NCBI GenBank assembly: GCA_021773055.1
Contig: JAJFKV010000038.1
Coordinates: forward strand, 1 to 62,821
DNA length: 62,821 bases
DNA from: Woeseiaceae bacterium
GTDB taxonomy: Bacteria; Pseudomonadota; Gammaproteobacteria; Steroidobacterales; Woeseiaceae
Direction: 5' to 3'
The notes below the pieces were generated by a model, which had not been told where the DNA came from, did no database searches, and worked only from the letters and a program-made list of their open reading frames with translations. A program made the translations under genes and the position numbers. Shown here in pieces: positions 35,237-44,003 of the stretch. How positions within the stretch are numbered: position 1 is the first letter of the stretch; every line of letters begins with the position of its first letter.

Positions 35237-36131
35237 TAGAAGTAGCTCCGAGCAAGCGCGTAATAATGTCGTCAAACAGACTGAAGAGATTGGTGGCTTC
35301 CGGCGTTCCGCCCACCGATAGCGGTAAAACTATCGCTGTTATGTCCGTACGCTCCGACAACCACTCGGCGGCCTTACTGTCCTGATACGGGGAATAGATG
35401 ATGACGTCTGCATCACCCGCTCCAAATCGGGATGTCAGGCGACTCAAGTGTGTGGCCGTTGGCGGTAGCCCGGGAATCGCCTCAAGATTCGCCACCTCAG
35501 TCATGCCGAGCCAGCTCTCCAGATAGACCCACGACTTGTGGTGGGTAATAACTCGCGTACCTCGAAGCACCGCAGCCCTCTGCTCCCAAACTACAATCGC
35601 CTTGTTCCATCGATCTTTGAAATCGGCCAGTCCGGACTCATAGGTTGAGGCATTTTCCGGGTCCAGCACAGCCATTCTTCGCCCCAGCGCAGACGCGATC
35701 GCCGTTACGTTGTGAGGATTGGCCTGTATATGAGGATTACCCTGAGGATGAATATCACCCTTCGAACGATCAACATTTCCTGTCGCGTCGAGGCGCACAA
35801 CGTGAGCACTCGCTTCCAGGTAGCCATCACTACCAGGCAACACCTTCCTGTTATTCGCCTTCTGAAGCAATGCCGGTAACCAGCCGATTTCGAGTTGTGC
35901 CCCGCTACAGATCACCAAATCGGCTTTACGAACTCTCGCGATCAGGCTCGGACGTGCCTGAATGTAATGTGGATCCTGCAGAGCTGTGGTCGCGCTGTAA
36001 GTGTTGACCGCGGCACCACCAATTTCAACCGCGAGTACAGCCCACTCGGGTTCGCAGGCGAATATCTCGAGTTTCGCCTGAGCTACCAGCGGCAGGGAAA
36101 GCAGAAGTAATGTTGGAATAATTCGCTTCAT
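35229..36131 (-). CDS. Metal ABC transporter substrate-binding protein, ZnuA-like
   Basis: This 300-residue periplasmic protein of the TroA/ZnuA superfamily has a signal peptide ending AQA (about residue 19). Mature features include FACEPEWAVLAVEIGG, TTALQDPHYIQARPS with a metal-ligand His, a short His-containing loop (DIHPQGNPHIQANPHN), VITHHKSWVYLESWLG and a C-terminal DVIIYSPYQDSKAAEWL. The His set fits Zn2+ binding; Mn2+ is less likely. It lies 15 bp after the porin-like gene and is coupled to the permease gene. Confidence 0.9.
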   Translation of the reverse strand: MKRIIPTLLLLSLPLVAQAKLEIFACEPEWAVLAVEIGGAAVNTYSATTALQDPHYIQARPSLIARVRKADLVICSGAQLEIGWLPALLQKANNRKVLPGSDGYLEASAHVVRLDATGNVDRSKGDIHPQGNPHIQANPHNVTAIASALGRRMAVLDPENASTYESGLADFKDRWNKAIVVWEQRAAVLRGTRVITHHKSWVYLESWLGMTEVANLEAIPGLPPTATHLSRLTSRFGAGDADVIIYSPYQDSKAAEWLSERTDITAIVLPLSVGGTPEATNLFSLFDDIITRLLGATSNE

Positions 36132-36146
36132 GACGTTTCGTCCTCC

Positions 36147-37496
36147 CTAAAACGCATGCGCGCCGTGAGCGCCAATACTGTGTATGTACTGGAGCCCCCA
36201 GTGATTGCCATCGACAAATCCGGACTCATCCCGGGTAAATTGAAATCGCAGCCGGCTGAATTCGCTGTTCGACCAATCTGCCATGAAACTGAAGCGTCGT
36301 GGGCCGCTGCCGGGCACCGCGAGCGGAGTTCCGGCAAACGCCAAACCCGGGTCATCAGACGACAAAGTGTCGAACCGACCTCCAACGCGCCAACGCGGTA
36401 GCGGCTGGTAAACGGCTTGCAGATACCAGCCATCCTGATCAACGTCATACGCGGTCGGTACGATGCTGACGGAGGCGTACTCGCCGCGCTCACTGCGCTT
36501 TAGATACTCGCTCTGGACAACAAGATTACGCTGCTTCCAGTTCCCATTCGGCGCCCACTTCCAGACGAATTGAGCGGTCAGCAGATCCGAATCCCCGCTA
36601 AACAGCAGGGGATTTTCCTCATCTCCGGATGGCCGTTCGATCGCTCTTGCATCGAGGTAAGAAACTCCAGCAAGCCAGCTGCTGTTCGTGCCGACGTCAG
36701 CGCCGAAATTGGCAAATGCCGAGTAACTCCCAACACCGGAGTTCGCACGGCCAGCAGACGGATAACGGTCTCCCTCGAAAACCTCACCACCGAACTCCAT
36801 GTAGAGGTTCGTTGGTGCGAGCCAGCGAACCTGTAATCCGGTATCAATATATTGATTCGCCAGAAACGCCTGGTATGGCAGTGGCTGATCTGCGAAGTCC
36901 CAACTGTGGGAATGTTTGCTGTTCAAATAACCGATACCTGAGAAAAAGCGGCCAAATCTGGCACCAAAACCTGCGGGTAGCGCGGTCGCCTCGACCCAGG
37001 CTTCCTCGATTTCGATGACTGACTCACCATCCTCAAGCGCGAGCGCCGCTGTCAGCCAGGCTGAAAACTTATCGTCAACGTTGGCATTCATGATGAGCTC
37101 TGTCTCACCCAAACCGAGTCCCTCCGCCACAGGGCCGGCCTCACCGCCCAACGGAAATCCCGGTATCAGGTGCGCATCGGGATTTTCGCTGTAATTCCAC
37201 GCCTGACCCTGAAAAATCAAGCCTATCGCCGGGTTGAACGCTGAGGAACTGCCGCCAACGGAGCCAGATCTGGAAGGTTGGACGACAGCTTGTGGTACGA
37301 CACTATTCGCCTGAATCGCATTTTGCTCTGCTACCGCGAGACGATTTTCGAGGTCAGTAATTCGTGCATCGTACTCAGACCGAAGCTCTGCGAGCGAAGA
37401 TCGTAATTGCGTGATCTCAGAATCCTGAGCCACTACTCCGCCGGAGTACATGAACAAAAGCACCAAATAGGTACTCGTAAAAATATCGATACGCAT
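36147..37496 (-). CDS. Predicted outer-membrane porin-like protein of the metal-uptake operon
   Basis: This 449-residue protein starts at ATG 37496 behind GGGAGG. It has a signal peptide ending VVA (about residue 24), a coiled coil (SEITQLRSSLAELRSEYDARITDLENRLAVAEQ, about 26-60), a low-complexity linker and a beta-rich domain. That domain has amphipathic strands (FSAWLTAALAL, YMEFGGEVF, FSFMADWSNSEFSRLRFQF) and ends HGAHAF. A coiled coil followed by a barrel resembles trimeric OprO/OprP-like or zinc-associated outer-membrane proteins. It sits directly upstream of the ZnuA-like gene, so an outer-membrane metal entry route is the natural inference. Confidence 0.75.
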   Translation of the reverse strand: MRIDIFTSTYLVLLFMYSGGVVAQDSEITQLRSSLAELRSEYDARITDLENRLAVAEQNAIQANSVVPQAVVQPSRSGSVGGSSSAFNPAIGLIFQGQAWNYSENPDAHLIPGFPLGGEAGPVAEGLGLGETELIMNANVDDKFSAWLTAALALEDGESVIEIEEAWVEATALPAGFGARFGRFFSGIGYLNSKHSHSWDFADQPLPYQAFLANQYIDTGLQVRWLAPTNLYMEFGGEVFEGDRYPSAGRANSGVGSYSAFANFGADVGTNSSWLAGVSYLDARAIERPSGDEENPLLFSGDSDLLTAQFVWKWAPNGNWKQRNLVVQSEYLKRSERGEYASVSIVPTAYDVDQDGWYLQAVYQPLPRWRVGGRFDTLSSDDPGLAFAGTPLAVPGSGPRRFSFMADWSNSEFSRLRFQFTRDESGFVDGNHWGLQYIHSIGAHGAHAF

Positions 37497-37562
37497 CGCA
37501 TCGCCTCCCAAAACTTTAGATAAGACAACTCACCGGAATAAAATGGCGAGGATCGGGCTTAA

Positions 37563-37841
37563 CTAATTGAATACAGGAGGACCGCGTGGTCGAACCGAGA
37601 GAAAAGCGCTCGCTTTTGGTCGCTGAACGCACTGCTTGGGCGATTTGGCTGCCGTCGAATGCATCAGGCCGTGTGTTGCTGACTCCTCGATGACGTCCGA
37701 TGGGTCATAGTGAGCCGAGCAAAATTTGCAGTCGACGTTATCGGCGCTCATATGCGACGCTGCGTGGACGTTTACTGCAGCAAGGCATATGAGAATGGCC
37801 AGCAGAAAGCTGACGCGAAATTGTCGGGACTGTCCAAACAT
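37563..37841 (-). CDS. Small exported Cys/His protein, DUF2946-like
   Basis: From ATG 37841 the 92-residue protein has a signal peptide (FLLAILICLAAVNVHA, cleavage near residue 27). The short mature part contains DCKFCSAHYD, an HGLMH pair and a further Cys, ending in PRGPPVFN. The CxxC, His pair and final RGPP resemble DUF2946 proteins, small exported proteins often found in metal-related loci. It starts the minus-strand run leading into the porin-like, ZnuA-like and ZnuB-like genes, with 66 bp before the porin-like start. Metal binding is plausible and not shown. Confidence 0.6.
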   Translation of the reverse strand: MFGQSRQFRVSFLLAILICLAAVNVHAASHMSADNVDCKFCSAHYDPSDVIEESATHGLMHSTAAKSPKQCVQRPKASAFLSVRPRGPPVFN

Positions 37842-37893
37842 GGCTGCCAGTATATGACAATTAGCGCCGTAATTTGTTTCCACTACGACCGGC

Positions 37894-38406
37894 TCAGGTC
37901 GGCTGCATAATTACGGATCGGTAAAGCTTGAGGTCCGCAATGGAAAAACAACAAAATACGACTTCGCCGATCACTGGCGTCCCTTCCACGGCCTCCGATA
38001 CAGCAGCAACGGCTATCTCGGTTGCTGCCTGCACAGGGTATCCGTACACACCGGTACTGATCGCCGGAAATGCGATCGAAGATATTCCTTGTTGTTCCGC
38101 CAGCGCGATGCATTGTCGATAGCAGGATGCCAGTAACTCTGCTTCACCATGCTGCCCACCCTTCCAAACGGGCCCGACAGTATGAATCACGTGCTGTGCT
38201 CTTAGGTTGAAGCCTGGCGTTATTTTCGCTTGCCCTGTTTCGCAGCCACGTAACGACCTGCACTCTTCCAACAGCTCCGGCCCAGCGGCACGATGTATCG
38301 CGCCATCCACGCCACCACCGCCTAACAACGATTCGTTAGCGGCGTTAACGATCGCGTCGACGCCCAAAGACGTGATATCAGCCTGCATGACTCGCAACGT
38401 CGGCAT
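37894..38406 (-). CDS. Macro-domain protein, O-acetyl-ADP-ribose deacetylase-like
   Basis: This 170-residue protein is a single macro domain of the MacroD/YmdB type. It has [35 protein letters not shown], with the Asn and Asp residues used in ADP-ribose hydrolysis, then [10 protein letters not shown] and [18 protein letters not shown]. Such enzymes deacetylate O-acetyl-ADP-ribose, the product of sirtuins, or remove ADP-ribose from proteins. A sirtuin gene lies 9 kb away in this window. It starts 5 bp after the NERD-protein stop. Confidence 0.93.
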   Translation of the reverse strand: MPTLRVMQADITSLGVDAIVNAANESLLGGGGVDGAIHRAAGPELLEECRSLRGCETGQAKITPGFNLRAQHVIHTVGPVWKGGQHGEAELLASCYRQCIALAEQQGISSIAFPAISTGVYGYPVQAATEIAVAAVSEAVEGTPVIGEVVFCCFSIADLKLYRSVIMQPT

Positions 38407-38411
38407 GGGTC

Positions 38412-38993
38412 CTACGGCGAACTGCTGCTCAGTGCTTCCTTGCGAACCAGTGCCCAGTGCGGCTTGAAAGCCTCGATCTTGAATTTCGCAGCATTCTTGT
38501 CCTGCTCGCCGAAGTCATTGATGAGTTCAGCAATATTCGTCACCATGTCAGGTACGCCCTTGGTGAAGTCTGCGCCCTCCACAAACAGAATTCTGCCAGC
38601 GACCGGAACCTCGCGAACGATTTGCCGAACAGCCGCAATACGATCATACAAAGCGGGCTGTGGGTTCGAGAACGTATAACGGCGCTCGTTATTGATGACA
38701 GACCAGTCCTGCAACTTGTCCCCGCCAAACACAATTCCCTGATTATCCTTGACCTCAAGAATCAGTAGACCTTTCGCGGTTAGCAACAGGTAATCGATCA
38801 GAATTTCGCCTTCGTCAGCGCTGGGAATCACCAGCCCCTCAATACGGTCGAAACAGATATCGGCTAATGCCCCTTCGAGGCCACCACGCCTGCCTCGGAT
38901 TAATCGGTATGCAATCCATGCAAGCAACAGCACAGCGAATGCGGCCAGCGGCAGCAGCCAGGGATTGTCAGAACTTTGCAGGAATTCAGTCAT
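38412..38993 (-). CDS. Membrane-anchored NERD (nuclease-related) domain protein
   Basis: This 193-residue protein has an N-terminal transmembrane helix ([21 protein letters not shown]) and a NERD domain ([32 protein letters not shown]), with the Asp, Glu-Val-Lys core found in restriction-endonuclease folds. A C-terminal part ([20 protein letters not shown]) completes the domain. NERD proteins are suspected nucleases with unknown targets. It lies 9 bp after thrC on the same strand and may be transcribed with the thr genes or the macro-domain gene. Confidence 0.85.
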   Translation of the reverse strand: MTEFLQSSDNPWLLPLAAFAVLLLAWIAYRLIRGRRGGLEGALADICFDRIEGLVIPSADEGEILIDYLLLTAKGLLILEVKDNQGIVFGGDKLQDWSVINNERRYTFSNPQPALYDRIAAVRQIVREVPVAGRILFVEGADFTKGVPDMVTNIAELINDFGEQDKNAAKFKIEAFKPHWALVRKEALSSSSP

Positions 38994-39002
38994 CGGGCCC
39001 GA

Positions 39003-40307
39003 TTATCCTACGTCGTCTAGGGCAGCGGCAAGCGACGCCAGATTCGGATCGATGGAGACCGCTTGCGCCGGGCGCGACAGAATCTCCTGCAATTCCGCCG
39101 GCAGTGGCACAGACTCGCCAATCAAAGGCTCAACGATCGTCTCAAACTTCGCCGGGTGGGCGGTTGCAACGAGTATCCAGTCATGTTGCTCGACAAGATT
39201 GTCATCCAGTTGCCGCCATGTGTGTGTCGCAGTCGCCGTGTGCGGGCAGGTCGCGAATCCGAATTCTTCGAAGTCCTGCCGTATTGCGGCCCTGATTTCG
39301 TCATCACTCACTGTCGCAACGCCCAACTGGTCGCGCAAGACATCCGCATCACCAATGAGCTTCCGTAAGCGTTCCATGTTACTCGGATCACCAACATCCA
39401 TCGCTGAAGCAAGGGTCTGCAAACTGGCGCGTGGCAGCCATTCAAGCGACTCGAAATAATCTGCAATGGCTCTGTTCGCATTAGTTGCGAGAATAACGGG
39501 GCCGATGGGCAGACCCATCTCCCGCGCCATAATGCACGCGGACGCGTTACCAAGGTTGCCTGTCGGAATAATAAAACCGGGCTTGTTCCCCGTACGACGA
39601 TAGTGGCGCAAACTTGCGTCGGCGTAGTAAGTGCTTTGCGGTAGCAGGCGACCGATGTTGATGCTGTTCGCCGAACTGAATCGATGCTTCACGGACAATG
39701 CCTGATCTGCCATTGCCGCCTTGACCATGGCCTGGCAATCGTCAAATGCACCTCGAACCTTCAGCGACAATACATTGTCACTCCAGCAGCAGAGCTGATG
39801 TTCCTGGCGTTCAGATACACGTCCATCAGGAAACAGGACCGCAACGCGCATACCCGGACGGCCGTCGAACGCTGCCGCTACGGCTCCGCCGGTATCACCG
39901 GAAGTAGCAACCAGGACGGTCAAGGGCGCATCGACGTTTCCTTCGAGTCGCGACAGACAGGCTGCCAGGAAACCAGCTCCAATATCTTTGAAGGCGGCGG
40001 TTGGGCCGTGATAAAGCTCCAGCAGGGATACGCTATTTCCGTCGGCCGGTAAAGTTGTTGTTGGTATTGAAAAACTGAAAGTTTCATCCAGAATTTTCTC
40101 AACGTCGCCTTGTAGCGAAGAGCCCGCAAAGAAAGGGCCGAGCAAGACTGCAGCGACCTCGGAAATCGATTCAGCTGCGGCGAAATCCGTGACTGCAAAT
40201 GTCGGAAATTGCTGCGGTAAAAAGAGGCCACCATCGTCGGCGATGCCCTTGCGTAGTGCCTCATCAAGGCTGACTGGCCCTGCGCCACGAGTGCTGAAGT
40301 ATTCCAT
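39003..40307 (-). CDS. thrC: Threonine synthase
   Basis: This PLP enzyme converts O-phosphohomoserine to threonine. The 434-residue chain from ATG 40307 (YFSTRGAGPVSLDEALRKG) has the PLP lysine region LYHGPTAAFKDIGAGFLA, SGDTGGAVAAAF for phosphate binding and SINIGRLLPQSTYYA. Its length fits E. coli ThrC (428). It starts 2 bp after the thrB stop and ends the thrABC operon. Confidence 0.96.
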   Translation of the reverse strand: MEYFSTRGAGPVSLDEALRKGIADDGGLFLPQQFPTFAVTDFAAAESISEVAAVLLGPFFAGSSLQGDVEKILDETFSFSIPTTTLPADGNSVSLLELYHGPTAAFKDIGAGFLAACLSRLEGNVDAPLTVLVATSGDTGGAVAAAFDGRPGMRVAVLFPDGRVSERQEHQLCCWSDNVLSLKVRGAFDDCQAMVKAAMADQALSVKHRFSSANSINIGRLLPQSTYYADASLRHYRRTGNKPGFIIPTGNLGNASACIMAREMGLPIGPVILATNANRAIADYFESLEWLPRASLQTLASAMDVGDPSNMERLRKLIGDADVLRDQLGVATVSDDEIRAAIRQDFEEFGFATCPHTATATHTWRQLDDNLVEQHDWILVATAHPAKFETIVEPLIGESVPLPAELQEILSRPAQAVSIDPNLASLAAALDDVG

Positions 40308-40309
40308 CT

Positions 40310-41251
40310 CTAGCTCTCTATGCTCGCGCCAGGCGCATTCATTGTACTTACCCACGACTGACAGCCTATACCCTGCGCCCTGCAGGCCTGTTCCATCGCA
40401 CTGGCAATATTTTTCGCGTCGTTACTGCTGCACAAAGCAAAAATACTCGGGCCACTGCCCGACAACGTGCAGCCAAGGGCACCTGTCTTCATCGCCGCCG
40501 CAACGACGTCCTCAAAGCAAACCACATTGCCCTTTCGGTGCGGCTCAATGACGACATCTCGCAATGATTTGTACAGCAACTCTTTGTCGCTGGTCGCGCA
40601 AGCGTGAATGAATCCGGCAAGCAAACCTTGTTGCTCCAGCCAAAGCTTCAATGCGACCGATCGCGGCAACGCTCGACGTGCATCCGCGGTATTCACCTGC
40701 AGATCCGGGTGCAGGAGGACCGTGCTCACGCCTTCCGGCGTTGGCAGCCGAATGACCTCGGGCAAAAGCACCTCCGGGCAAAGTATCAATCCGCCGAATA
40801 AGCTTGGCGCGACGTTGTCCGTGTGCAGTCCGCCGCTGGCAAACTTCTCCCCTTCGAGCGCGTACGGCAGCAAGGCCTCAATTTCGAGTGGCGCAGGCAA
40901 CAACGCATTTGTCGCTACAACGCCCGCCACCGCAGACGCCGCGGAACTGCCCATGCCTGATTGCAGCGGGACGCCTTTGTGGACCTTGAGTTCGACGCCA
41001 CCACTATCACCGTGCGCGTCCCACAGGGCCTGCGCAGCGATTGATGCAGTATTCTCGTCAGCATTGTTTGACAGGTAAGGATGAATCTCTCCATCCAGCC
41101 CTCGAACTTCAGCCACGGTCACGCGATCGCCGTCCACTCGTCTGGCCAGCACACGATCACCAGCGCCTGCGAGCGCGAGGCCCAGCATGTCGAATCCAAC
41201 ACCAACATTGCCAATAGAGGCCGGTGCAAAAGCGCTTACAAAGTCAGACAT
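40310..41251 (-). CDS. thrB: Homoserine kinase (GHMP family)
   Basis: It phosphorylates homoserine for threonine synthase. The 313-residue protein has an N-terminal FAPASIGNVGVGFDMLGLAL, the GHMP ATP loop LQSGMGSSAASAVAGVVA and the third GHMP motif GALGCTLSGSGPSIFAL. ATG 41251 overlaps the thrA stop by 8 bases (ATGTCTGA); a GTG at 41260 would add three residues. Confidence 0.95.
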   Translation of the reverse strand: MSDFVSAFAPASIGNVGVGFDMLGLALAGAGDRVLARRVDGDRVTVAEVRGLDGEIHPYLSNNADENTASIAAQALWDAHGDSGGVELKVHKGVPLQSGMGSSAASAVAGVVATNALLPAPLEIEALLPYALEGEKFASGGLHTDNVAPSLFGGLILCPEVLLPEVIRLPTPEGVSTVLLHPDLQVNTADARRALPRSVALKLWLEQQGLLAGFIHACATSDKELLYKSLRDVVIEPHRKGNVVCFEDVVAAAMKTGALGCTLSGSGPSIFALCSSNDAKNIASAMEQACRAQGIGCQSWVSTMNAPGASIES

Positions 41252-43730
41252 ATCCTTCACCGGTACTCAGGAAATTAGCAAGGCGTAACAAGTCAGCAAA
41301 CACACCTGCCGCTGTCACTTCAGGGCCCGCACCGGGGCCTTGAATGACCAACGGGTTGGCGGAATATCGCTCTGTTTCGAACTGCACGATGTTATCAGTC
41401 AGATTGATATTGCAAAACGGATGCGACGCATCGACCGACTCAAGGCCAACCGACGCCGTACCATCAGCAGCCAGTTTGGCGACGTAGCGAAGTTGTTTGT
41501 TCTCAGCCGCTGCGTTTCGGAAAAGCGACGCCATTTCGTCATCGTAATCGGCAAGTTTTTCGAGAAACTCGTCAATCGAACAGTCGCGCAAGGCCTCCGG
41601 CACGAGATTTGTCACCGGAAAATCGCCAATCTCGATTTTCTGGCCAAGCTCGCGAGCGAGGATCGTCAGTTTACGTGCGACATCCATTCCGGACAGATCA
41701 TCACGTGGATCGGGCTCCGTATAACCGCTCTCCCTGGCAACCCGAACAATCTCCGAGAACGGTGTCGTCCCGTCGTAAACATTAAAGAGATACGCCAGTG
41801 TGCCGGAGAAAATACCGCTGATTGAGCGAACCTCGTCCCCCGTGTGTATCAGGTCACACAAAGTCGTAATGACAGGGAGCGCGGCGCCAACCGTCGTTTC
41901 GTAGAAGTAATGTGCGCTACCCTCATCCGCCGCATCCTGCAGTGCCTGGTATTCGCAATAAGCACTGCTGAACGCTTTCTTATTGGGCGTTATTACATGG
42001 ATGCCCTGCGACAGCCAATCCGAATATTTTGACGATATTTGATCGCTGGCGGTGCAATCGATGATGACGGCATGCGGCAGATGGTCCGGTTTCAGGTGTT
42101 CCTGGAACACTTCGAGGTCGACGTCTATGGCCGACGACGCAAAGTCCTCCTCCCAGCTCGCGATATCGATGCGACGGTCACCCAGCAACATATTTTTTGA
42201 CCGCGAGATCGCTCGAATACGCAGGTCAAGGTTGAAGTCCTGTGCCAGCTTGTCACTCTGTTTTTCGATTTGCCGTAGCAATGCGGTGCCCACCGTGCCC
42301 GGTCCAATCAATCCTATCGATATTGTTTTCGCCGAGAGATAAAAGCCCGAATGAGCCGCACGTAGCGCTTTGGTCGCCTCTTCAGAATCAACGACCGCCG
42401 AGATATTTCGTTCCGAAGAGCCCTGAGCGATCGCCCGAATATTGACGCCCGCTCGCCCCAATGTGCCGAAGAAACGTGCCGCGACACCTGGCGTTCCGGC
42501 CATTCCATCGCCCACGACAGCAACAATACTTTGTGGCGCACTAACATCGACACTTTGAATTTGCCCACTCGCCAACTCGTCAACAAAAGTCTCAGTGACG
42601 ACAGTGCGTGCTCGTTCCGCCAAATTCTGCGGCACTGCAATGCAAATGGAATGTTCGGAGCTCGCTTGTGAAATCAGGGTTACCGAGACGCCGGCATTTT
42701 TGAGAGATGCAAACAGGCGATCAGCGGTACCCGGAACACCAATCATGCCCGAGCCTTCCAGGTTGACCAGTGCCATACCGCCAATTGCGGTAATGCCCTT
42801 GATGTTATCAGTGGCCACCAGACCTGCCTCTATTCTGGTGCCGGGGTGATCCGGGTTATGGCTGCTGCGGATGATGACTGGAATATCATTATCGACCGCC
42901 GGACCCAATGTCTGCGGATGAATAACGTTCGCACCAAAATAGGCGAGCTCCATGGCTTCGCTGTAGCTCAGACGGTCTATAACCTGTGCCTCCGGTACCC
43001 GCTTCGGGTCGGCGCTCATCACGCCATCGACGTCGGTCCAGATGCTCAGTTCCACAGCCTTCGTCAACGCCGCGAAGATAGCGGCAGAATGGTCACTACC
43101 GTTACGTCCCAGCGTCGTCTGCAGCCCACCTTCATCGGCAGCGATGAAGCCCGTAATAACAGCGATGCCCTCGAATTCGGCAGGCAACGCTTTGTCCATG
43201 TTCGTCTGAGACTCATCCCACAATACAGTGGGACCAAGCTCTGTATCGCGAAGTGTAATCACACGTCTCGCGTCTACCCAGGTACCACCTCTCTCTCCGG
43301 CTTCCTGTCCCAGGTATGCCGCAAGCAAACGAGCAGACCAGATTTCACCGTATCCGGCGATGACATCGCGGCTGCGCTGTGGCGCCGATTTCACGAGAGC
43401 GATGGCTTTGAGGACATCGATAACATCGTCCGAGTCTTTGCCCCACGCGTCCAGGACGTCAACGAGGGTCTCGCCCGCAAGCAACGCTGTCGCCGTTTTG
43501 CTATATCGCTCACCGATAGCATGCAAAGCCGCGGTGAATCCGGCATCGTCCTGCTCAGCCAGGATCGCCAGATCGATCAGCGCATCGGTCATACCACCCA
43601 TCGCCGAGACGACCACGCCCGTGCGGCTATCGTCATAAGCCAAAAGAATCCCGGCTACACGCTTAAAGCACTCGGCATCCGCGAGGCTACTGCCACCAAA
43701 CTTGTGAATTTTCCAGCGATTATCGACCAC
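41244..43730 (-). CDS. thrA: Bifunctional aspartokinase / homoserine dehydrogenase
   Basis: ThrA catalyses the first and third steps from aspartate to homoserine. The 828-residue chain starts at GTG 43730. The N-terminal kinase has KFGGSSLAD, TLGRNGSDHSAA and DVDGVMSADPKRVP. Two ACT domains in the middle (about 310-460) provide threonine inhibition. The dehydrogenase part has IGLIGPGTVGTALL (NAD(P) site), VIDCTASD, TPNKKAFS and GIFSGTLAYLFN with substrate residues. I see no Thr/Ile-rich leader peptide or attenuator hairpin in the 96 bp before it. Confidence 0.96.
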   Translation of the reverse strand: MVDNRWKIHKFGGSSLADAECFKRVAGILLAYDDSRTGVVVSAMGGMTDALIDLAILAEQDDAGFTAALHAIGERYSKTATALLAGETLVDVLDAWGKDSDDVIDVLKAIALVKSAPQRSRDVIAGYGEIWSARLLAAYLGQEAGERGGTWVDARRVITLRDTELGPTVLWDESQTNMDKALPAEFEGIAVITGFIAADEGGLQTTLGRNGSDHSAAIFAALTKAVELSIWTDVDGVMSADPKRVPEAQVIDRLSYSEAMELAYFGANVIHPQTLGPAVDNDIPVIIRSSHNPDHPGTRIEAGLVATDNIKGITAIGGMALVNLEGSGMIGVPGTADRLFASLKNAGVSVTLISQASSEHSICIAVPQNLAERARTVVTETFVDELASGQIQSVDVSAPQSIVAVVGDGMAGTPGVAARFFGTLGRAGVNIRAIAQGSSERNISAVVDSEEATKALRAAHSGFYLSAKTISIGLIGPGTVGTALLRQIEKQSDKLAQDFNLDLRIRAISRSKNMLLGDRRIDIASWEEDFASSAIDVDLEVFQEHLKPDHLPHAVIIDCTASDQISSKYSDWLSQGIHVITPNKKAFSSAYCEYQALQDAADEGSAHYFYETTVGAALPVITTLCDLIHTGDEVRSISGIFSGTLAYLFNVYDGTTPFSEIVRVARESGYTEPDPRDDLSGMDVARKLTILARELGQKIEIGDFPVTNLVPEALRDCSIDEFLEKLADYDDEMASLFRNAAAENKQLRYVAKLAADGTASVGLESVDASHPFCNINLTDNIVQFETERYSANPLVIQGPGAGPEVTAAGVFADLLRLANFLSTGEGYV

Positions 43731-43826
43731 TTGTCACTACTACCCTGAGCCTAAAACGGTGAATAATAGCGGCACTTAAGGACGCCGTCGCCTGTTTTAT
43801 GCGAAACCATTCTGCGAGGGAAAAAG

Positions 43827-43901
43827 TGGTGGGGCGTGTAGGGATCGAACCTACGACCGGTCGGTTAAAAGCCGAATGCTCTACCTCTGAGCTAACGCCC
43901 C
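43827..43901 (-). tRNA. tRNA-Lys (anticodon UUU)
   Basis: On the minus strand GGGGCGT pairs with ACGCCCC, followed by discriminator A and an encoded CCA (43829-43827). The anticodon loop CTTTTAA carries TTT. It lies downstream of cpoB on the same strand, as lysT follows the tol-pal operon in E. coli. A T-run (TTTTT) lies just past the CCA, but no long stem is evident. Confidence 0.97.
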
Positions 43902-43913
43902 ATCTGGGTGCTG

Positions 43914-43931
43914 GGTGGCGGGGACGCCACC
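43914..43931. other. Short perfect hairpin between cpoB and tRNA-Lys
   Basis: GGTGGCG and its complement CGCCACC flank a 4-nt loop, forming a 7-bp GC-rich stem. No T-run follows in either direction. It may be a processing or pausing element before the tRNA; a role is not established. Confidence 0.3.
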
Positions 43932-44003
43932 AGAATGCCGGCGGCATGATACCCGATAATCGCCAAATAACAAGCGACATTTGGCGGCCAGGACCCAGCC
44001 GGC

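Noticed and set aside
37497..37562. Zur or Fur operator before the metal-uptake genes
   Set aside because: I looked for a dyad like the gammaproteobacterial zinc box in this gap and upstream of 37841 and saw none convincing by eye.
42846..43748. 300-codon open frame on the plus strand
   Set aside because: It lies wholly antisense to the well-supported thrA gene and has no domain-like or membrane pattern, so it is a shadow of high-GC codon use.
43731..43826. Possible threonine attenuator leader upstream of thrA
   Set aside because: No short frame rich in Thr and Ile codons and no terminator and antiterminator pair could be found in the 96 bp.
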